DNA of 64,000 nt, from positions 66,800,791-66,864,790 of the forward strand of contig NC_092091.1 in NCBI RefSeq assembly GCF_045679555.1, in the 5' to 3' direction. Under the pieces are notes generated by a model that searched no databases, was not told the origin of the DNA, and worked only from the letters and a program-made list of their open reading frames with translations. Numbering within the stretch: position 1 is the first letter of the stretch; every line of letters starts with the position of its first letter. The DNA comes from Salvelinus alpinus (taxonomy: Eukaryota > Chordata > Actinopteri > Salmoniformes > Salmonidae). The translations under genes were made by a program, and so were the position numbers. Below are positions 34,565 through 47,035 of the stretch, in pieces.

Positions 34565-36405
34565 TGATGTTTTACTGAGGAACGATCAGGCCTATTCTAC
34601 TTCCTGTGTGTGTTGTTGAAAGGGGCTCCACCGTCATCTTTCACCCCGAGAAATGTGGTTCTGCTGGGAACCTCGGAACTCAATATTAGCTCAGGGAATT
34701 GAATACAGAAGGGAGCTCTCTGGGAAATGTACTTCTCCTGGCGGATGACATTTCCTAAAAAAGCCCTACATTGTCAATCTGCACTGTAACATAGTCCGAA
34801 CCGATGATAATGACAAAGTGTTGTTTTAGGACCAGACAGAGAATGGCCACTTACTGCAACTTGATACTCTAATAATATGTTCCATCTACTTCCAAGGTGC
34901 ATGAACACCATGGTAGCCAGAGTAGGAGGTGGCCTGTAGTGTTTAGGTAAGGAAGAGTAGCCTGCGCTCTTTTGAAAGGAAAGAGTACAAGAGGACTTGT
35001 CTCTAGTATCTATTTTGCGCTTATTCTCCACACCCCTTATGGTGTTTCAGACGGCCCCCTTTCTTTGTCGACCTAATTAATTGACGGAGAGGGTCTCTTC
35101 AGAGGCGTCTTATCACGTTCTCTTTGGAGTAGTATGCCGGGTATGACTGTATTCCTCCGTCCCCATAACAATGGTACAATGAGGAGTAGACAACAACAAG
35201 AAGTTCTGTCATCACAAAGACCTCTCAGACCAAATCCTGTTACGGGTCTGATGCAAAGCATAGGAACTACAGCCAGTCAGTGTGTCCTTAAATAATAAAT
35301 AAAGGGCCTGTTATTCAGGAAACAAGCCTAGACCTCCAGCCTCTTTGAAATGGGAGACCACCTATGGAGGAGCCCGGAGGAACCTTTCCATGCATAGCCT
35401 TGGCTACTCGGGCCTCTGGGGCGAGGCACAGGACCTAAATTACTGTGTACCCAATGTCCGACCGAGGCCCAAATCCCAATTTCTCTGCTTTGTTTTTCCA
35501 AGGGGTTGATTTTTCCGAGGTCTCAATGAGAACATGCGGTCCCATGAAACACATCCAAGAAAAACAGCGGACCCTGACCTGTGGGGATTGCCCCAGCTAG
35601 GTTTCCAAATCCTCAGAGGAGATCTCATGGGATGGACCCGAGAGCCAGGATGATTTAATTACACAAAGACAACATCACGTGTCACCAGGGGTTACGGGCA
35701 GTCGCCTTTATGGGGCTAGAGGGCCGGGGGAGAGGGGGTGAATGTTCACAGCTGATGTACCCATACTTTGCTTACCTGGCCCCATGGCCTGGGTTGATTG
35801 GCTCGATGTAACCAGCTACATTGACACACATGACGGTATTGCTTTCATCTGTCCCCTAATTACAGTACTGAAGGGGTGTGCTGCACCAGGGGAGGGAAAG
35901 ACGGGAATTGCAGGAGGAATGGACTTGGACAAAGAGAGAGTGTATGTTTTTGTGTGTGTGTCCATGCCTTTGTGTGTGTGTGTGTCTCATGTGGACGTCC
36001 ACCCATCCCACTGGTGTGTGTTTACAGGACACGGTGTTGTTTTCCAGGAACAGAAGGGTCCAGATGAGATCAGAGCTGATTTTGATCTGGATAAAAGCTC
36101 CTCTCTTCACGAGGCCTGTGTTCCCTCAGCTCTGAGCACCCATAGCTCAGAGGCAAATGTGGCTTCAGTTCCTATGTATGTGAAGAGTCGATGACAATGT
36201 GTCTGAGATCAACCAACAAGCTCACCCTTCATCTTATGAGTAAGAGCCTTTGTCGGCTTCATGGGATATGTTTCAAATGTAATCCTTTAGCTATGACATC
36301 ACATATTTAACCCTCATGCATTTCATCTTGTATTATTCCAATGTTGAGCAATATTCTGGTTCAGAAACCAAAAGTATTACCCAAGTAGGAGCTTCTGGGA
36401 ACTTA
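34565..36405. other. No gene recognised
   Basis: An open frame at 35742-36194 lacks any known motif and spans a GT-rich tract. I regard the stretch as non-coding. Confidence 0.5.
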
Positions 36406-37167
36406 ACATACAGCGATTGTACAAAACATTAAGATCACCTTCCTAATATTGTGTCACGGTTGTGTCAAGCTGTCTGGATGTCCTTTAGGTGGTGAACCAT
36501 TCTTGATACACACGGGGAAACTGTAGAGTGTGAAAACCACAGCAGCGTTGCAGTTCTTGACACAAACCGGTGCTCCTACCATTTGGCATTTGGTATTTTG
36601 TTAGGATCCCCATTAGCTGTTGCAAAGCAGCAGTAACTCTTCCTGGAGTCCTCACAAAACATGAAACATGACATAATACAGAACATTAATAGACAAGAAC
36701 AGCTCAAGGACAGAACTACATCAATAAAAAATAAATGCCTACATATCAATACCAAATCATACACACTAACTTTCTAGGTCAAATAGGGGAGAGGCGTTGT
36801 GCTGTGAGGTGTTGCTTTATCTGTTTTTTGAAACCAGGTTTGCTGTTCATTTGAGCAATATGAGATGGAAGGGAGTTCCATGCAATAATGGCTCTATATA
36901 ATACTGTTCACTGTCTTGAATTTGGGGACTGTGAAAAGACCCCTGGTGGCATGTCTGGTGGGATAAGAGTGTGTGTCAGAGCTGTGTGTAACTTGACAAT
37001 GCAAACAATTTGGGATTTTCAACATATTAATGTTTCTTATAAAAAGAAGTGATGCAGTTAGTCTCTCCTCAACTCTTAGCCAGAGAGACTGGCATGCATA
37101 GCATTTATAGTGCATTCGGAAAGTATTCAGACCCCTTGACTTTATCCACGTTTTGTTATGTTACAGC

Positions 37168-37557
37168 TGTCACGTTCTGACCTTAGTTCTTTTGTTATTT
37201 CTTTGTTTTAGTATGGTCAGGGCGTGAGTTGGGTGGGTTATCTATGTTCGTTTTTCTATGTTGGTTTTTGCGTTTGGCCTGGTATGATTCTCAATCAGAG
37301 GCAGGTGTCGTTAGTTGTCTCTGATTGAGAATCATACGTAGGTAGCCTTTCTCCACCTGTGTTTCGTGGGTGTTTATTTTCTGTGTCTGTGTGTTCCACA
37401 CGGAACTGTTTCGGTTGGTTATTTCACGTGTCGTTTATTGTTTTGTTTCTGTGTTCGATTGTTTTATTAAAGAGCATGAACACGTACGACGCTGCGCATT
37501 GGTCCTCCGATCCTTCCTACTACTCCTCGTCTGAGGAGGAGGAAGACAGCCGTAACA
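37168..37557 (+). mobile_element. Solo LTR, copy C (390 bp), inside the Tc1-like element
   Basis: It begins TGTCACG and ends CCGTAACA. Flanks are ACAGC (37163-37167) and ACAGT (37558-37562), a 5-bp duplication with one later change. The flanks continue the Tc1 terminal sequence. Confidence 0.8.
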
Positions 37558-37798
37558 ACAGTCTTATTCTAAAATGTATTCAAATGTTTTTTCCCCTCAT
37601 CAATCTACACACAACACCCCATAATGACAAAGCAAAAACAAGTTTTTATATATTTTTCTGCAAGTTTATAAAAAAAATACAAAAACTGAAATTACATTTA
37701 CATAAGTATTCAGAGACTTTACTCAGTACTTTGTTGAAACACCTTAGACAGAAATTACAGCCTCGAGTCTTCTTGGGTAGGACGCTACAAGTTTGGTA

Positions 37799-38990
37799 TG
37801 ATGGTAGGTCATATGATTGAGTGTAGTCTGGCCCAGGAGTGCGAAGGTGAACGGAAAGGCTCTGGAGCAACGAACCGCCCTTGCCGTCTCTGCCTGGCCG
37901 GTTCCCCTCTCTCCACTGGGATTCTCTGCCTCTAACCCTATTACAGGGGCTGAGTCACTGGCTTACTGGTGCCCTTCCATGCCGTCCCTAGGAGGGGTGC
38001 GTCACTTGAGGGGGTTGAGTCGCTGACGTGGCCTCTGTCTGGGTTGGCGCCCCCCCCCCCCCCCCCTTGGGTTGTGCCGTGGCGGAGATCTTTGTGGGCT
38101 ATACTTGGCCTTGTCTCAGGATGGTAAGTTGGTGGTTGAAGATATCCCTCTAGTGGTGTGGGCGCTGTGCTTTGGCAAAGTGGGTGGGGTTATATCCTGC
38201 CTGTTTGGCCCTGTCTGGGGGTATCATCGGATGGGGCCACAGTGTCTCCTGACCCCTCCTGTCTCAGCCTCCAGTATTAATGCTGCAGTAGTTTATGTGT
38301 CGGGGGGCTAGGGTCAGTCTGTTATATCTGGAGTATTTCTCCTGTCTTATCCGGTGTCCTGTGTGAATTTAAGTATGCTCTCTCTAATTCTCTCTTTCTC
38401 TCTTTCTTTCTTTCTCTCTCTCGGAGGACCTGAGCCCTAGGACCATGCTTCAGGACTACCTGGCATGATGACTCCCCAGTCCACCTGGCCGTGCTACTGC
38501 TCCAGTTTCAACTGTTCTGCCTGCGGCTATGGAACCCTGACCTGTTCACCGGACGTGCTACCTGTCCCAGACCTGCTGTTTTCAACTCTCTAGAGACAGC
38601 AGGAGCGGTAGAGATACTCTCAATGATTGGCTATGAAAAGCCAACTGACATTTACTCCTGAGGTGCTGACTTGTTGCACCCTCGACAACTACCTCGACAA
38701 CTACTGTGACTATTATTTGACCACGCTGGTCATTTATGAACATTTGAACATCTTGGCCATGTTCTGTTATAATCTCCACCCGGCACAGCCAGAAGAGGAC
38801 TGGCCAGCCCTCATAGCCTGGTTCCTCTCTAGGATTCTTCCTAGGTTTTGGACTTTCTAGGGAGTTTTTCCTAGCCACCGTGCTTCTACACCTGCATTGC
38901 TTGCTGTTTGGGGTTTTAGGCTGGGTTTCTGTACAGCACTTTGATATATCAGCTGATGTAAGAAGGGCTATATAAATACATTTGATTTGA
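37799..38990 (+). mobile_element. LINE 3' end inside the Tc1-like element
   Basis: The 3' part is 'AGGGCTATATAAATACATTT' then GATTTGATTT. Both sides are flanked by TTTGGTA (37792-37798 and 38991-38997), a 7-bp target duplication. It contains a C run at 38051-38066 and a CT tract at 38377-38422. Confidence 0.75.
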
Positions 38991-39029
38991 TTTGGTACAC
39001 CTGTATTTGGGGAATTTCTCCCATTCTTC

Positions 39030-39920
39030 TCTGCAGATTCTCTAAAGCTCTGTCAGGTTGGATGGGGAGCGTCGATGCACAGCTATTTTCAGGCATCTCC
39101 AGAGATGTTCGATCGGGTTCAAGTCCGGACTCTGGCTGGGCCACTCAAGGACATTCAGAGACTTGTCCTGAAGCCACTCCTGCATTGTCTTGGCTCAGTG
39201 CTAAGGGCCGTTGTGCTGTTGGAAGGTGAACCTTTGCCCCAGTCTGAGGTCCTGAGCACTCTTGAGCAGGTTTTCGTCAAGGATCTGTCCATACTTTGCT
39301 CCGTTAATCTTTCCCTTGATCCTGACTAGTCTCCCAGTCCCTGCCGCTGAAAAACATCCCCACAGCATGATGCTACCACCATCATGCTCACCGTAGGGAT
39401 GATGCCAGGTTTCCTCCAGACGTGACACTTGGCATTCAGGCCAAAGAGTTCAATCTTGGTTTCATCAGACCAGAGAATCTTGTTTCTCATAGTCTGAGAG
39501 TCCTTTAGGTGCCTTTTGGCAAACTCCAAGCGGGCTGTCATGTGCCTTTTACTGAGGTCTGGCTTCCATCTGGCCACTCTACCATAAAGGTCTGATTGGT
39601 GGAGTGCTGCAGAGATGGTTGTCCTTCTGGAAGGTCGTCCCATCTTCACAGAGGAACTCTGGAGCTCTGTCAGAGTAACAATCGGGTTCTTGGTCACCTC
39701 CCTGACCAAGGCCCTTCTCCCCCGATTGCTCAGTTCGGCCGGGCGGCCAGCTCTAGGAAGAGTATTGGTGGTTCCAAACTTCTTCCATTTAAGAATGATG
39801 GAGGCCACTGTGTTCTTGGGACCTTCAATGGTGCATAAATGTTTGGTACTCTTCCTGAGATCTGTGCCTCGACACAATCCTGTCTCGGCGCTCTTTGGAC
39901 AATTCCTTCTACCTCATGGC
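39030..39920 (-). pseudogene. Tc1-like transposase, broken
   Basis: The longest piece (39877-39326) includes a helix-turn-helix linker and 'NKILWSDETKIELFGLNAKC', with the first catalytic Asp (W-S-D-E-T-K). Then V-W-R-K-P-G is followed by a frameshift into another frame (39428-39201), 'EHDGGSIMLWGCFSAAGTGR'. The C-terminal part is disrupted, so no intact frame remains. Confidence 0.85.
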
Positions 39921-40552
39921 TTGTTTTTTTCTATGACCTGCACTGTCAACTGTGGGACCTTATGTAAACAGGTGTGTGCCTTTCCAAATCATGTCCAATC
40001 AATTTAATTCTACCACAGGTTGTCTCTAATCAAGTTGTAGGAACATCTCAAGGATGATCAATGGAAACAGGATGCACCTGAGCAAATTTCAAGTCTCATA
40101 GCAAAGGTTCTGAATATTTATGTAAATAAGGTATTTCTGTTATTTGTATTTAATACATTTGCAAAATAAAATAAAAACTGTTTTTGCTTTGTCGTTATGG
40201 GCTATTGTGTGCAAATTGATGATGGTTTTTATTTATTTAAACAATTTTAGAATAAGGCTGTAACGTAACAATATGTGGAAAAAGTCAAGGGGTCTGAATA
40301 CTTTCCAAATGCACTCTATATCAGCCCGTTGATTACAATGAAGAGCAAAACGTGCCGCTCTGTTCTGGGCCAGCTGCACGACTGGACAATAATCAAGTTA
40401 AGACAAAACTAGATCCTGCAGGACTGGTGGTGTCAATGTGGTGTCAAAAAAGCAGAGCATCTCTTTATTACGCACAGACCTCTCCCCATCTTTACAACCA
40501 TTGAATCTATATGTTTTGATCATCATAGTTTACAATCTAAGGTAATGCCAAG

Positions 40553-40997
40553 TCATTTAGTATCCTCAACTTGTTCAACAGCCACACCATTCATTACCAG
40601 ATTCAGCTGAGGTCTAGAATTTAGGGAATAATTTGTACCAAATACAATGCTCTTAGTTTTAGAGATGTTCAGAAACAGTTTATTACTGGCCACGCATTCC
40701 AAAACAGACTGCAACTGTTTGTTAAGGGTTTCAGTGACTTCATTAGCTGTGGTTGCTGATGTGTATATGGTTGAATCATCAGCATACACGGACACACATG
40801 CTTTGTTTAATGCCAGTGGCAGGTCATTGGTAAAAATAGAAAAGAGTAGAGGGCCTAGAGAGCTGCCCTGCGCTACAACACACTTTACATGTTTGACATT
40901 AGAGAAGCTTCCATTAAGGAAAACCCTTTGAGTTATATTAGATAGATAGCTCTGAATCCATAATATGGCAGAGGTTGAAAAGCCATAACCCATTTTT
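40553..40997 (-). pseudogene. LINE reverse-transcriptase fragment
   Basis: It encodes 'WIQSYLSNITQRVFLNGSFS', then a motif-B-like V-A-Q-G-S-S-L-G-P-L-L-F and an intact motif C, Y-A-D-D, in 'VSVYADDSTIYTS'. The frame continues upstream into the outer DNA element, so its first 25 or so codons are not LINE-derived. The rest of the ORF is cut away by truncation and the Tc1 insertion. Confidence 0.8.
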
Positions 40998-41282
40998 TTA
41001 CCCTGTTCAAAGGCACTTAAATCTTTTGTCTTTTCCATTAATCCTCTGAATGGCACAAATACACAATCCATGTCTCAATTGTCTCAAGGCTTAAAAATCC
41101 TTCTATAACCTGTCTCCTCCCCTTCATCTACAGTGATTTGAAGTGGATTTAACAAGTGACATCACTAAGGGATTATAGCTTTCACCTGGATTCACCTGGT
41201 CAGTCTGTCATGGAAAGAGTTCTTAAGGTTTTGTGCACTCAGTGTCATTTAACGTTTGGAAAACTCGTGTCCCGTAAACAAA

Positions 41283-41480
41283 TCATAAACTTAACCCTAA
41301 ACCTAATCCTAACTTCTAACCTTAACCCTAGCCCTAACCCTTAAGCCTAAAATGTATTTCCATTCAAATTCCTATTTTCCCTAACCCTAACTCAAAGCCT
41401 AACCTTAACTCCTAACCCTAAACCTAACCCTAATTTCTAACCTTAAACCTAACCCTAACCCTAACCCTAAACCTAACCCT
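41283..41480. repeat. Degenerate telomere-like CCTAA array
   Basis: Many CCTAACCCTAA-type units with spacers. They lead into a 'CCTCGTGGGGACCTATTTTA' block and then the CA repeat. This order is common in fish repeats. Confidence 0.75.
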
Positions 41481-41598
41481 TGAGCCAAAATAGCCTTTGT
41501 CCTCGTGGGGACCTATTTTACTATCCTTGTTGGGACTTTGGGGGATTTCCAGTACCCACAAGGATAGTAAGATTTTTTTTTTAAAGGATAGTAATACA

Positions 41599-41759
<161 letters not shown>

Positions 41760-44700
41760 GCCAGACAAGACAGAGGTCATGCTAAAGGTATGTACAGAGA
41801 GATATAGAGCTCAGTCAGGGTCAATCCCCACTTTAAAGCCAAGATAACAAACTACGGCAGCAATATGAATAATTTACACCGAGGCCGTCAGTGTGTAAAC
41901 TGTGTGGTTTAACATTATCTGTGTGCTAACGCTTCCCTCTAACATCTCTGTTTACGAGATTTGGACATAAAGTCATAAATAATGGGTCTTTGATGGGTGT
42001 GTAATCTATCTTGTTTCACTACTCCCCGATAACTGCTCCTATAGCCCCCATTTCCATGATCCTAAACCCTCATGAAGTTCATACAACTACATTATGAACA
42101 TCTAAAAGGGAACTTTTACTAAGTATTTGATGTTTTCTCTCAATTACATTTGTCTTCCATTACTCCTTTCATCAAGCCAAACCTTTCTAACAGGAAACAC
42201 GGCGGGACCCTTGTAATTGCAAACAAGCAACAGGGGGCTGTTGTTAAAAAAAAAGAGTTGGGCATTTTACATCAATTTTACAGCCAAATTATTCAGCTAT
42301 ACGCCAAAACATTAACAGAAAGAAAAGTTGTCCGGATGTAGCTAAGTGAATTATAATGTCTAATGCTTGGACGCTAAGATAGTAAACGTACAGATTTATT
42401 CGACTGCCATGATATACAAAGAGGTCACAAACCAAGACAGATGATGACATAGAAGACTGTTAGACAGCAGTACGGCTGACTAACAGTCAGGACTCAAGTG
42501 AAAGCGTTGATTTGGATAAGAGCAGCGTTCTGGCGTCCATGTTGAATATCATCCAACACAAACAAGTGGAACATTGTTCAGGGATTAATCATCATTAATG
42601 AAGTTACAACCAAAACATTCTGACATCCAGATATAAATTAAATATTGGAAAGTGCAACGAGTGCAGTGTGCGATTCTGTCTTTGAGACTATTGGCTAGAA
42701 CACAGAAGTGAAAATACAGAATGATGCGAATAATGTTTTGGAAGACATGTTGCTTTTCTGTAAGATAATTATAAATGGCTGTCCTGGATGGACAGAATGA
42801 AGTGCCAATAATTTACCCTTTCCAAGCATTAAGAACACATTCATCATTTTTAAACAGTGCAAATAGTAGTTTATGTAATTTCGTCGCAGAAATGTTTTAA
42901 GAGGTAGAAGTGATTTTCTTTCCAGGGCTTGTTAACAGACCAAAACTGATATAGCTCGAAAAGGCGGTTTATTATCATTATTATTTTTCACAACTCATTT
43001 CATCTCTTATCGTTTTTTATCTTAATGCCTTGATGCCTTTTGTTTTCTTTTTCATTTAATAGTGTATGATCACGAACATGTGACCTGGGCCGGCTTCAAA
43101 AGTACCCTTACCGTTCTACAGATGCTAACACTTAATCGGGTAACAGAATAAAACGCTTGATGACTACGGTTGAAACTGTTCCCAGGGAGTGTGAACTTGG
43201 CAAGAAAGAGTCCCCCTGTTGTAGAAACAACATCTAACCATCAAATAGCACAAGGAAGTAAACCGTGCTTTAAAAGGGAGTAAGTGAATATAAATATACA
43301 TCTGAGGGAGCATTAAAGGTTTGAACTGAGTTATAAAGATAATATTGGACCTTTCTCTGATATTCTTTAATGAATCCTTAATCAAAACATTGGCTTCAAG
43401 TAAAACCATATTTGTATGGATTCATGCAAATATTCAGAGGATATGTTAACTGCTGTCATTGATGATTGAGTTTCAGCTTTATGTTGCTTATTTACCTTGC
43501 TTAGTGGGAGGTTCCAGTGTATAGGATTTCAGTGTATAGGAGTTTTCAACAAATCCCAGAACTCTAGGCTCATGAAAACATCATCCTAAAACCCTAAATC
43601 CGTAAAATAATCAAAACGGTATAATTACAACACGCACATACCTCTCTAAAAAGGAGTGAGGGAAGGGTGGAAGGAGGAGACCACCTGGAATCCATTATCT
43701 CTAGATGGTGGAAGCCCTCGCCCCTCGCCTCCCATCCCGACCCCCTCGGAGGGGTACGTACGTAGGGTAGGCAGGCTACCCATGAGGTCCCCACTCCATG
43801 AGGGCTAGCATAAGCCATTGGCCACAGGGCTTGTATGTCTCATCCAATGCACATGGAAAATGCTAACATTGCAATATATAGTAATTACTCAATATAACAG
43901 GTTATCAATTCAGCCATTTTGAAGATGGCAATGAATCACCCCTTTACGTGTTTCACTTGTGTCTGTAATTTATTAATGTATTATTATGAAAGACTGGTGA
44001 GCTGAGATTTGAGTTGGAACACATTTTAAGTTATTATCCATCTCTTCCAGCCTCATCAAATATGAACAGCTATATATGATGACCTCATAATGGGGAGTAC
44101 AGAATAAGAACACTTCAGGGAATACTACAATCTAGCACAGTTGTCTTTGTGTTGACATCAGTGTTTACAAAAGCAACATGGGAACATGAGTTGTCCTTAC
44201 TGGCATATCTATTACAATGGAATGAGCACTGAGGAAATGGTCAAACATTTTAGACATTGAAAACTTTTAAAGTAATATCAATTCCTACCTTCTGTGGTTT
44301 CCTTTCTCTTTACCAATCTCACACACTTTAACCTTATAGTCTTGTTGTGGTATGCAGTAACTGACTGATTGTCAGTTAGCTACTTTATTGTCCAACGGTG
44401 AGTGTTGCTACCTCTTAAATTCCCGTTCAGATTTACAAGGATGTCTTGACAGAGTGGCTGGAGACTAGCATGTGAAAAGCTTAACCTTTTGTAAGGTTCA
44501 GACGTTTCTTTAGTCTCTGGCTCCTGGCCTAGATGTGCAACGTTCTGAATGCATTTTGGGGCGCAATGAATTCCTGGACTGTTATTAGTCTGAAAATGAT
44601 AAGGAAACACTTAAAATGTTACTACGACATACTCAAAGGCTTGGTTATATCATATTATTTTAAACAATGATTCAAAAGAAATTGTAATTTTCTGGGGTAG

Positions 44701-45590
44701 CCTAGAAATTGTATTTGTATTGTTTTAACAGTTTTGACATTTTAAGATGAAATTGTACATAACATATTGATGTTAGATCTTAGTTTGTATGTTTTTGGTC
44801 TTTATGGTCATTCACCACTTCCATACATCCAACACATTCTCGGGTTGTAGATGCTGTATGATGGACAAATCTCCACTAGATGTCATGGTTGCTTGGTTTT
44901 TTAAAATGTACTTTAATATATATCAAGAGAAATCAACCAAAGTTACAGATTTCTGCTTGTTAAAAGAAGGAGACAGTAGGCAGCAAAAGATGGGAAGATG
45001 ACTGCTAGAGAATGTCCTGACCTAAAGAGTCATTTTAACATCTCTGTTTATTTGAACATCTCTGTTTGGGTCAAACTGATGCAACGTGTACAGTGGTGAT
45101 AAATGGTTTTTCTAATATGTTGCTTTTACATACACATAGCACGTACCCTTTTGTAAATATTCTGTGGATAAGATCTACAGTTAAAATGTTTATCTGTCTT
45201 TTATCATTGCATTTGTTATGATGATAATCATAGATATTTTATGATGATGGTTTTATGGGGCTATTGGACTAGAAAGGAAAATATTGGAAACAGAACCTCA
45301 ATAAGCTCAATTATTAAAAACATATTTACAAACACACAAACAATGAACAATCTGGATCCAAGAAAGAAAACAAAGAGGTCCAAATAAGTAAAACATTTTA
45401 AACATGCCACGGAATGGTTCATATGATGTTTCTGCTTCTAATTGTACTTTCTGGACGCTGTCGCAATACACAATCATCAATCATTTACAGTGGTGTATCG
45501 ACCAATATCCTGTATTAACTAAGATAGCAAAATCAACCCATTACATTTTTAGTCACCCTCTGTGCAGTCAGAACAATTGGAGAGTATCAC
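41760..45590. other. No gene recognised
   Basis: Repeat-poor, AT-rich DNA. No motif-bearing frame was found. Confidence 0.5.
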
Positions 45591-45597
45591 TCACTTT

Positions 45598-45700
45598 CCA
45601 CTTTCCACTCTCTCTCCCTCTCCCCCACCTTTTCTCTCTCTTTCTCCTAACCCTTCTCTCTACCCCCCCCCCCCCCCCCCCTCTCCAAACCAACCTCTCC
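45598..45700. repeat. CT-rich tract with poly(C) run
   Basis: Pyrimidine-rich, with a C run at 45664-45681. Confidence 0.9.
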
Positions 45701-45709
45701 ACCCCCACT

Positions 45710-46750
45710 CGCCATCTTTCCAATTCAACACTCAAGTCAGAGAGACAGATACCTCTCTCCGGAAACTTCTGAGGAGGTATATACGAAGTGGAAGTGATGA
45801 AAGCCACAAGAAGCCGGGTCCCACTGCAGCAAGGTCTCGGGTCTCGGCTCTTTGCTCTCGCCTGCCGGCGAGCACAAGCTCCCCTCGTTTAGAAGAAGCA
45901 CTGTACATCCTGGAACCCGGGTTCCTCTTCTTTTTTAATTAAAACCCGTGTGGATTCGCCTCCCTCAGACCCCAGTAGAGAGAGAGGGGTTGTAGCGGGG
46001 AAAAACTTCCAAGTTGTTCCACTTGACAGGTATATTTAAGTTCACCCAGTTTGACCAGATGGATCATGTATTTTGTATAAGGCGTTATTATATGGTGGTG
46101 GTGGATGGGTGGGAGGCGTGGGGGGGACATATATATATCAAACAAGTGGAGGGAAGCATAGAGTGGGGAAAGAGAAAAGAGGGAACATGGGGAGAAGGTG
46201 GGGATGAGGGAGCAGAGATCAACAAGCACGGAGGAGGAGGAGGAAACGGCGTGGAGATCCTTCTGGGTGATCTTCTTAGATCTTGTGAGAGGAGCATCGT
46301 CAAGAATTTATCCGCTAAGAGCGGCGGTCTCCGGTCTTTAGCTGGCGTTAGATAAGATAAGATGTTTGAAAGACTTAATTGTAAATATTAATAAACATAG
46401 CTAATTATGCTTAACTGAAAAATTGATTCGTGTGAACGTCTGTAGATGAATGACGGCGTCCCATAGAGATGATACCACTAATAGGTTGAATGATTCATTT
46501 ATTGGTTCCTTACTCAACAGCATCAAAACATGGGACAAACAAACATGACATAGTCAACTGATCAAAACAGATGGACATGATGATGTTTTGAATAATTCTT
46601 TATATTGAACTGGTCTTTGGGAGGAAACGGTGTATGTTCACTCGTCATTTGAAAATATGTTCTTCATCCAAAATAGAACTTTTCAAAGAGTTGCGAACTC
46701 ACTACATGAACAACAATTTGAGAAATTGAAAATAATGCATAGGCCTACGA
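45710..46750. other. No gene recognised
   Basis: G-rich segment at 46090-46260 (GGTGG/GGAGG). No recognised coding sequence. Confidence 0.5.
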
Positions 46751-47035
46751 CACAATAAACTGAACGAAAATATCATGCAACATGTAAAGTGTTGGTCCCA
46801 TGTTTCATGAGCTGAATTAAAAGATCCCAGAAATGTTCCATACGCACAAAAAACGTATTTCTCTAAATTGTTTTGCTCAAATGTGTTTACATTGCTGTTA
46901 GTGAGCATTTCTTTACATTTGCCAATATAATCAATCCATCTGACAGGTTGGAAATAGATTAAACAGCATGAACATTTCACAGGTGCACCTTGTACTGGGG
47001 ACAATAAAAGGCCCCTCTAAAGTGTGCAGTTTTGT

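Larger units (their letters stand above)
37108..40318 (-). mobile_element. Tc1-like element inside the LINE, itself carrying two insertions
   Basis: Inverted ends are 'AGTGCATTCGGAAAGTATTC' and GAATACTTTCCAAATGCACT, flanked by TA-rich sequence. It carries a minus-strand transposase relic. It is expanded to 3.2 kb by a solo LTR and a LINE 3' end. Confidence 0.88.
36579..40999 (-). mobile_element. 5'-truncated LINE split by a Tc1 element
   Basis: The minus-strand LINE sequence occupies 40999-40319 and then 37107-36579, the left side being its 3' end. The right part carries reverse-transcriptase motifs. Confidence 0.75.
36409..41246. mobile_element. Nonautonomous DNA element, outermost layer of a nested stack
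   Basis: The left end ('CAGCGATTGTACAAAACATT' then AAGA) and the right end (TCTTAAGGTTTTGTGCACTC) are inverted terminal repeats. The halves 36409-36578 and 41000-41246 together make one element, split by a LINE. Confidence 0.75.

Noticed and set aside
35742..36194. 150-codon plus-strand frame
   Set aside because: No recognisable domain, spans a GT tract, and no splice-linked neighbours.
37359..37820. 153-codon plus-strand frame
   Set aside because: It crosses the solo LTR end and Tc1 terminal sequence; no motif. The acidic S-S-E-E-E-E-D stretch is LTR sequence.
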